Made by a program: the position numbers and the translations under genes
Notes under the pieces: model-generated
The model's input: the letters and a program-made list of their open reading frames with translations, nothing else
The model's database searches: none
Told to the model about the DNA's origin: nothing
Origin: Verrucomicrobia bacterium UBA6775
Lineage (GTDB): Bacteria > Verrucomicrobiota > Verrucomicrobiia > Limisphaerales > UBA1096
Direction: 5' to 3'
Length of the DNA: 14,513 nucleotides
Assembly: GCA_002453165.1 (NCBI GenBank)
Contig: DKGH01000049.1
Span: 11,647-26,159 of the forward strand
In this document: positions 5,227-12,100 of the stretch, piece by piece
Layout: every line of letters starts with the position of its first letter
How positions within the stretch are numbered: the stretch's first letter is position 1

Positions 5227-8200
5227 TCACGGTTTCACAGGCGAGACAAGCTTGAAGAATCGATGCCGCGCTTGGCCAAGCGCGATACTCGAGGTAACCG
5301 TCCCGTCCGCATTCGGCTCAAACCTGGCCAGGCTCTCCCACGCTTTGCCAAGCGCATCAGTAGCCAACAGCGTGTAGGTCACGCCTCCCTCGGCCTCAAA
5401 AGTAAGTCGCACCCGATCGCCGGACAGCCGATCAATCGTCAGCTTCATGGCCGGCACTTCTCCCGCCGGATCCGATCCGGGCGTGCCCCCGATCGCAGCG
5501 CTGGCACGGTAGCCGGTTTCGCTGACACCATCGGCCACCAGCGAATAGCCCTCCCCGTCTGCCTTAGTAGGCCAGGGCGCCTGGTCGCTGTAGGTCACAG
5601 ACAAAACCGGGGCGCCATGCCCAGCCGCCAGCGTCAGGGTCTCCCCCTGGTTGGCGAGTCTGCCCTCGTACACACCGTTCACCTTCAGCCCGGGACGGGT
5701 GGCCTCAAGAGCAGCCTTGTTTCGCGCGAGCACGAACAGCTTACCCGGCGCCAGCGTGCTACCCTGCGAAAAAATGAACCGGATGCCGCTGGAGAAAAAC
5801 AGCCCACTCAGGTCGAGCGCTCGTTCGCCGGTATTTTTGATTTCCAAAAACTCGTAGTCGCTATCGCTGAACTTCGGTCGCGACTGCGGGTGGTACATGA
5901 TCTCGCTGAACGCCAGGCTGTCGCGATACCGGGCGAGGTCCGGCTCACCGGCGACAAACTCCACGGGGGCGGACCAGCGGCTCCACGAGTGGGTACCGTT
6001 TCGCATCCGCACGCGCGCCCGATAGGTGCCGCCCTTGCGCATCACGTGCTGCGGGATGGCCACCTGTTCCACGAACTCGTCCGACTCCATCTCCCAGACC
6101 GATTGAATCTCATACTTCCAGGGCTGGCCCAATTCGAAATAGGGAGTCTTTGGATTGGAGATCTCGGCGATTCGCCACTGGATGCCGGTGAATTTCTGAT
6201 TGTTCTTGTCGAGACCGGGCGAGAACGGAGTGGACTTGAATTGCAACTCGTTCAAGGGAAACCCCTCCGGCCCGGCATAGGAAATCTCCGGACGATTCGG
6301 GATGTCCGTCCATTTGGCTTCATACTCGAGATAATTGAATCCGTAGCCCTTCGGGTCGCCATCCCCAATTCGCCAGCGCCCGGTATCGGTGTCGGTCATG
6401 AAATCGAGCATGTGTTGCATCATGCCCTCGAAATCCTTGGACTTGAGGCGCCGCGTCCATGTGCCACCAATGTTGTTCTGGCTCTTGGGCGAGACATAAA
6501 ACTGACCACGATGATTCGATGCTGTGCGCGGGTGATAGTTCCACATGAATTGATCGACATCGACAAATGTCAGCGACTGGCCGGGCGGGTTGATGAAACG
6601 GGATTGCTCGTCGATGAACTGCCCGATCTGTCCACCGGTAAGCGAGGCGTCGCCCACCAGCAGATCCATCAGTTCGCGTGCACGGTTTTTGAATTCGATC
6701 TTGAGCGTCCGATACTGGCGCAGGCTTTTCTCGAGGTTGACCGCGCCCTGCCAGTGCGTCTCCGGGATGATCAACATGTCGAGGTCCCACGGCACCGGAT
6801 ACCAGTGGCCGTCCGGATTATGGTAACAAACATGATTCCAACCATCACGCAGATCGACGTTACTGATAATGCGGTTGATGCTGCGAAATGTGTAGTACGT
6901 TGGCATGTGCAGGTTTTGCCGCCACCAGTTCAGGGACTGCGTACGGTTGTAGTTGTCGCGGAAGCTGTTCCAGTCCGACGGCGTGCTCGGCTGGGTCGGC
7001 CCCTGATTACGACGGTCGCCCTGATTGCGCTCAATCTTGTAGACATTTCCATCCGGCAATCCGCGCTCGGCGAGGAACCGGCTATCGGTGTGCTCGACGT
7101 GGAGGTAAAGCCCCCAAAGGTCGCCCGAATACTGCGCGTTCCCGCGTCCAGTGGGTGCCTCCTCGGTATCATCGATCACTCGAAAGTGAATAAAATCCGT
7201 GTGCGGCGCCAACCCGCCGGCGAGCGAATAGAGTTTGAAGCCGATCGCCTCCTCCATGCCGGCCATGCCACGGTTGACCGACATCCACGGGGCAGCGCAT
7301 CCGTTCAGGTTAATCGTCTTTTTCCGGGTCTGGTACAGGCGACCGTAGTTGTCCCGGGCGCGCAGACCCCTCGCCCGATTAAAATATAGCCGCCACTTGT
7401 TTTTCCCGGAAACATAGGTCGAGTACTCGCCGCGATTGCGAAACTCTATGTGATCATAAACGCGGCCGTCGTAGACGAGTGTTCCCTTGAAGCGCACTGT
7501 ATCGTGGGAAGAGTTGTACTGTGAGTTGTTGACGTCCGATCCGTCGGCGATCAGGTGATAAGTCGGCAGCGACCGCATGACACTTGCGGGGAATGTCTCC
7601 TTCTTTCCGTTGATCTTGTTCGACCCGCTCCAGGCCGGGATGCCGTTGTAACAAAAGTAGGCGAAGTTTGGCTGGTCATCGTCACCGTAGGGAAGCGTCA
7701 CCGAGTGGCCGGCCTTGTCCTCGACACGAATTCGGTAGCGCACAAGCGTGCGGTGTTCTTGCACTGCGCGAGGGACGGTCGCCGAATAGACCGAGTCGTC
7801 AGCCGTGGCGTCCCCGTTTTCCCCGGCGTCGTTCATCGTCAACTCCCGCCAGCCCTGCTCGTAACCGCCATCGGTCAACCGGACGTATCGCCCCGGAGCA
7901 ACTGACTGATAGGAAAGTTTCACAGACGCCACGCCTTCCGGATCGGTGACCTTCACGGAAATGCGAACCGGTTCGTTCGCCTTGGGTTGCTGCGGTTCGT
8001 GTTTCATCTGGCGCGTCTGGGGCGGTGCATTTTTTGAGAAAACCGTGTTGACACTTCCCGGTGTCGGCGTGCCGCTGGATTGACCGGGTGGCGAGGTGCG
8101 CAACTCAGCATCGATTGAAAAATCACTGCTGCCGCGCGTGGCATTGAGGCCGTGGATCGCGATGATATTCCGGCCCGGCTTCACGATCTCACGGGCATTT

Positions 8201-9105
8201 TGAATCAGCACCTCCTCCCACTTGGCCTCGTGATCCTTGGCCAGTGAATTGAAGCGCAGCACTCCGGACGGCACGCTGACGCGGGAGACCTCCTCCCCGT
8301 TGAGCCACACGACGGCGCCGTCGTCCACGTACACCCTCAACAGCAATGTCGATGGCACCTCGGCCCGTGCGGTAAACTCCCTCCGAAGATAAACGGAGGT
8401 GAACCGGTTGCGCATGTTGATCTCGGTCTTGTCGTCGCCATCCCCGTAGCCGATGGGCGTCGTTCCCTTTTTCCACGACGCATCCTCGTCAAAGTCCAGT
8501 TGCCTCCAAGCGGACCTCGGCGAGGAGGCCTCGCTGGTGCCTTCGCGGTAACTCCATCCCGACCGGCTGGCAGCCAGTAACACCACCGGCTCGGACGGCT
8601 CAATCTGCATCCCGGCCGAGCGCCACGACCCGCCGAGGTCATTGTCAAGCGACGGGTGAATCAACTCCATCGAACTGCCCGCGCCACTCGCCGCCGTGGG
8701 CCAAGGGAAACCGGAGTCGTAGTTAACGCGGTCCACCTGCTCGCCGGCGGCATTGCGCAGGGTCAACGTCTCTCCATTGGACAACCGCCCAATGTATGGG
8801 CCAAGCACAAGCTCTTTAGGTGTGCGAAATTCGGCACGGAGCTTGGCTGGATTCTCTGCGACAACCAGATAACCGCCCGGCTTGAGCGCGGTGTTGGCCG
8901 CGAAGGTGAAATCGATGCCGTTGGAAAAATACCACCCGCCAAGGTGTTCCGCCCGGTCACCGTTATTGTGCAACTCAACAAACTCGACCGCCGCCGTCTT
9001 GGGATCGGCGTCGTAGTGAATCTCGTTGATGACAACGCCCGCAGCGACCGCGCTTGGCCAAGCGATGCCAAGCGCGGCGAAAAACTGGAGCGGACGAATC
9101 GGCAT
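5227..9105 (-). CDS. Giant secreted LTD / CotH-kinase-like modular protein (1292 aa)
   Basis: The signal peptide is about residues 1-22 (hydrophobic FFAALGIAWPSAVAA, cut before GVV). The first lamin-tail domain is about 23-165 (VINEIHYDAD, VEFVELHNNG, LGGWYFSNG, LKPGGYLVV). A jelly-roll-like beta domain lies at about 200-336 (VYVDDGAVVWLNG), and an Ig-like segment at about 375-470. The CotH-like domain is about 513-900, with GLYLHVEHTD (665-674), VYKIE and the WYPVPWDLDML motif (768-778) that matches the CotH W-D-x-D metal site. An FN3-like region at about 955-1050 ends in WSRWSAPVEF. A second LTD is about 1062-1195 (FSEIMYHPQ), and the C-terminal module is 1220-1292. CotH proteins are atypical protein kinases in Bacillus spore coats; LTDs are beta-folds common in bacterial extracellular proteins. 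No membrane anchor or sortase signal is seen. GAGG sits just before ATG 9105, 8 bp after the upstream gene's stop. Confidence 0.88.
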   Translation of the reverse strand: MPIRPLQFFAALGIAWPSAVAAGVVINEIHYDADPKTAAVEFVELHNNGDRAEHLGGWYFSNGIDFTFAANTALKPGGYLVVAENPAKLRAEFRTPKELVLGPYIGRLSNGETLTLRNAAGEQVDRVNYDSGFPWPTAASGAGSSMELIHPSLDNDLGGSWRSAGMQIEPSEPVVLLAASRSGWSYREGTSEASSPRSAWRQLDFDEDASWKKGTTPIGYGDGDDKTEINMRNRFTSVYLRREFTARAEVPSTLLLRVYVDDGAVVWLNGEEVSRVSVPSGVLRFNSLAKDHEAKWEEVLIQNAREIVKPGRNIIAIHGLNATRGSSDFSIDAELRTSPPGQSSGTPTPGSVNTVFSKNAPPQTRQMKHEPQQPKANEPVRISVKVTDPEGVASVKLSYQSVAPGRYVRLTDGGYEQGWRELTMNDAGENGDATADDSVYSATVPRAVQEHRTLVRYRIRVEDKAGHSVTLPYGDDDQPNFAYFCYNGIPAWSGSNKINGKKETFPASVMRSLPTYHLIADGSDVNNSQYNSSHDTVRFKGTLVYDGRVYDHIEFRNRGEYSTYVSGKNKWRLYFNRARGLRARDNYGRLYQTRKKTINLNGCAAPWMSVNRGMAGMEEAIGFKLYSLAGGLAPHTDFIHFRVIDDTEEAPTGRGNAQYSGDLWGLYLHVEHTDSRFLAERGLPDGNVYKIERNQGDRRNQGPTQPSTPSDWNSFRDNYNRTQSLNWWRQNLHMPTYYTFRSINRIISNVDLRDGWNHVCYHNPDGHWYPVPWDLDMLIIPETHWQGAVNLEKSLRQYRTLKIEFKNRARELMDLLVGDASLTGGQIGQFIDEQSRFINPPGQSLTFVDVDQFMWNYHPRTASNHRGQFYVSPKSQNNIGGTWTRRLKSKDFEGMMQHMLDFMTDTDTGRWRIGDGDPKGYGFNYLEYEAKWTDIPNRPEISYAGPEGFPLNELQFKSTPFSPGLDKNNQKFTGIQWRIAEISNPKTPYFELGQPWKYEIQSVWEMESDEFVEQVAIPQHVMRKGGTYRARVRMRNGTHSWSRWSAPVEFVAGEPDLARYRDSLAFSEIMYHPQSRPKFSDSDYEFLEIKNTGERALDLSGLFFSSGIRFIFSQGSTLAPGKLFVLARNKAALEATRPGLKVNGVYEGRLANQGETLTLAAGHGAPVLSVTYSDQAPWPTKADGEGYSLVADGVSETGYRASAAIGGTPGSDPAGEVPAMKLTIDRLSGDRVRLTFEAEGGVTYTLLATDALGKAWESLARFEPNADGTVTSSIALGQARHRFFKLVSPVKP
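5267..5284. repeat. HIP-like palindrome, 18 bp, C-terminal coding end
   Basis: CGCGCTTGGCCAAGCGCG is a perfect 18-bp palindrome coding ALGQAR near the last residues of the 1292-aa protein. It also lies 52 bp past the clpP stop on the converging strand, so both transcripts could carry a hairpin here (7-bp stem, GGCC loop). Confidence 0.9.
5341..5354. repeat. Decayed HIP-like palindrome
   Basis: CGCTTTGCCAAGCG differs from the 14-bp consensus at one base. It codes ALGKAW in the C-terminal module, at the position where the paralogous upstream gene has an intact copy coding ALGQAW (9225-9238). Confidence 0.8.
9051..9074. repeat. HIP-like palindrome plus half-site in signal peptide
   Basis: A full CGCTTGGCCAAGCG (9051-9064) is followed 2 bp later by a half-site GCCAAGCG (9067-9074). 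Together they encode most of the signal-peptide core (ALGIAWPSA) of the 1292-aa protein, read in a third frame. Confidence 0.88.
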
Positions 9106-9113
9106 CCGCCTCG

Positions 9114-12100
9114 TTACGGGTTAAGGACGACTTCCAGTCTGAAGTAGCGTTGATCCCCTCCCGGCGACAACTCATGGGTCACCGCGCCAGCCTCCTGCGG
9201 GGCGAACTCAGCCAGAGGCCGCCACGCTTGGCCAAGCGCTTGGCTTGCGTGAATCGTGTACGAGCGCCCCTCCACCGCGGCAAAACCCAGCTGCAATCTG
9301 CCGTTGGCCAAGCGCGTGACGTCGAGCACAAGGCTGCTGTCCGCGTCACGCGGGTCGGTTCCAGCCGCGTACTCAGCCGCGTTGGCCAAGCCGTCCACAT
9401 CGGCATCCTGCACACCATCGGCGGCATCGTTCGGATCAAGCGCGTGGGCGTCCTCCCATGCATCCGGCATGCCGTCGCGATCGGAATCAGTCTCCGTACC
9501 GGGCCGCATCCAGTTCGACGCATCGTTGGCGAAGCGATCCAAACTGATCCGCTGAATGGCCGACCCGCCCTCCTCCGGCATGGCCGGCCAGGGCGACGCA
9601 GCGCCGTACTTCACCTTCTCAACGAGAATGTACGGGACGAGCCCGATGTCCGGCGGCAACGTTTGCGGTGGATCAGGCCGATACAGCTGCAGGCTCTCAC
9701 CCGCGTTGTTCAACTTACCGTCAAACGGGCCAAGCACGAGCGTGTTGGCATCGAGTTCGTACAACTCGCGAAGCAACTCCGGCTCCACGGCCCCGACGTA
9801 AACCGACTCACCCGACTTCAGGGCGAAGTCGGTCGGGAAAGTGAACTCGATGGCGTTGTCGAGTTTCCAACCGTTCGCCGGGTTCGCCGGGTCAAACAGC
9901 GGGACGGAGCCGACCGAGGTGTTGCTGAGCACCACGTACTCGGCATTGCCCTCTTCCGGTGCGTACATGATCTCGCTGATCACAATCGGCCCCACCAGCG
10001 GCCCGGTGTTGGGTGCACCCTTGCCGGCGCGGAATTCATTCAGCAAAGCAACATCCTGCCCAGCGCGGACATTACTGCCCAGCGAGTTGCTGGCCATCGC
10101 CACCAGCGGCCCGGTCGCGTTCGGATAACGACCAAGCGACACGCCGTTGGCCGTCGGGCCGAAATCCACCTTGTCGACAAACCGCAGCAGGTTGCCCTCG
10201 GCATCCGCCTGCGTCAGCCAGACATCATCCCCGCGGGCCGAGCTTAGCGAAAAGCCATTCTCACCGTTGTCCAGCAGGAACGCTTTTTCGTAGAATACGT
10301 GATAGCCGTTTGGCCCGATTGTTGTGCCGTCCGGGATGCGATATTTTTTCAGGTTGTTCGCGCTGTCGCTCAGGAACCACCCGGAAAGATCGACCTCAGC
10401 CTTTCCGTGATTGTGCAACTCGATCGCGTCCTCCTGCGGCGCATCGGAGTGGGCCAACACCTCGTTGATCACCACGGTCGGCACCGCCGTGACCGCGTCG
10501 CCGGGCGTGCCGTTGTAGGTGTTGCTCGAGTTCCAGTTCCGAGGATCATTCAGATCACCAAGCGGGTTGATCACCACGAGCGAACTGCCGTTGCCATCCG
10601 CCCTGCCCGGCCATGCGCTGCCGTCGTCGTAGTCCACCTCAAACACGAGGTCGCCATCAGCATCGACCGCCGCAATGGTTTCCCCGTTGTTCCGGAGACG
10701 CCCCTCGTATTGGCCATCGGCCAACAGGATTCCGGTCTTGCCGTAGCGCGACTGAAATGCGGCCCGGTTTTTTGCCACAACGATCCGTTCGCCCACACCG
10801 AGAGTGATGTTGCCGAATTGGTACGTCACACCACGATCAATCTGTGCCCTGTTCAGGTTGATGTTCGCGGTACCGGCGTTGATCAGCTCAATGTATTCGT
10901 AGTCGTCGCCACCAATCGGGTTGTACATGATTTCACTGACGCTCAGGCTGCCCTTGAGAGGCGAGACAGCAGAAGGATCGATCAGGATCGCGTAGTCGAA
11001 ACCCACCCGGATCGCCTGCACCTCCTCCGTGGCGACGAACATTCCGCCGTCGTAGGCCGGTGTGTTCGCGCCGAGTGTCTCGACATGCACTTCCTGCCAC
11101 ACGTCCTCGACTTTCCACTCGAAATGCAGCTTGTCACCATGCCGGATGATCCGCACGGCCATCTCCTCCTGTGCAATCGACTTGGTGTAAATCGACTCGG
11201 CATTACCTTTTGAGTCGACTTTTTTGACTGCCAAGCGAACGCCATCGTCAAACCCAATCGTGTAACGCGTCCGCTTGGTTCCCTTGCCAAGCAGCACCAT
11301 TAGGCCGGAGTCGTAATCACCAAATTGACGGGAGACCAGACGCAGTTTGGTCTGCATCGCCCAGTCGGTTTTCTCCGGTAGCTTGCGGGATATGAACGGA
11401 TAGGTCGAAAACGACTTGGCCAAGGGCTTGGCCGTATAGTCCAGCACCTGCACCTCAAGCCAGCCCGGCACATCGTCCAGCGAATACCAGGTGTCCGGCG
11501 AAAAATTCCCTCGCGGTCGAACGTTGGCCAAACGCCAATAATCCTCCAACGCCGGCTCCCCGAATCCGCTGAAGCCGTTGGTGCCATGAACGGCTGCCTC
11601 CCGCGAAACCTCGGACTCCTTGCCCTCCTCGTCCTTCACCTTCACGGTAAACTCATAAAGCCCCGGCCGGGTGAACAGCGCTCTGGCCCGCGCTTGGCCA
11701 AGCGGACGTAAATCCATCTCTTCAAGATTCGTCGCGGACCAGTTGAAGGTCAACGCTTGGCTCTCGGGATCGTACGAGTCGCGGGCATCGATGTCGAGCG
11801 TGTCGTACACCGAGATGTTCCACGAGGCGGGACTCGCCTTCAGCGACGCAACAGGCGCGGCGTTACCGCTTTTGTTGATGTTGATTTCAGTCTCGTTGCG
11901 GATATTGCCGTTTTGATCCTTGCCAAGAATCTTGACTGACTGCTCGCCCTCGCGAAGCTGTATGCCGGAGACCTGCCAACCGGTCAGGCCAGTCCACTTC
12001 GCCTGAGCCTCGGGATGCCCATCCACCTCGAGGTGGATGACACCGTAGGGCGATGTGCCCTTGAGACTAACACGGTCTGCGGTCACATCCCAGTCGTTGC

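Noticed and set aside
5263..7389. A 708-codon plus-strand open frame opposite the 1292-aa LTD/CotH gene
   Set aside because: The minus strand carries a continuous protein with signal peptide, LTD and CotH motifs. The plus-strand translation has no recognisable domain and is an antisense shadow.
7965..9120. A possible frameshift or split gene between the two LTD/CotH genes
   Set aside because: The upstream gene ends in a complete C-terminal module with a stop at 9114, and the downstream gene starts with its own ribosome site and signal peptide, so they are two genes.
9054..10247. A 397-codon plus-strand open frame with RLAKRLA at its start
   Set aside because: It is antisense to the LTD-rich larger protein, shows no domain, and its start falls within the repeat.
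1151..11704. The palindromes as a CRISPR array
   Set aside because: Copies are irregularly spaced by hundreds to thousands of bases, mostly inside genes, with no spacers or cas genes.
1151..11704. The palindromes as parS or another known chromosome-segregation site
   Set aside because: The sequence does not match parS (TGTTTCACGTGAAACA), and the local density is far higher than for centromere-like sites.
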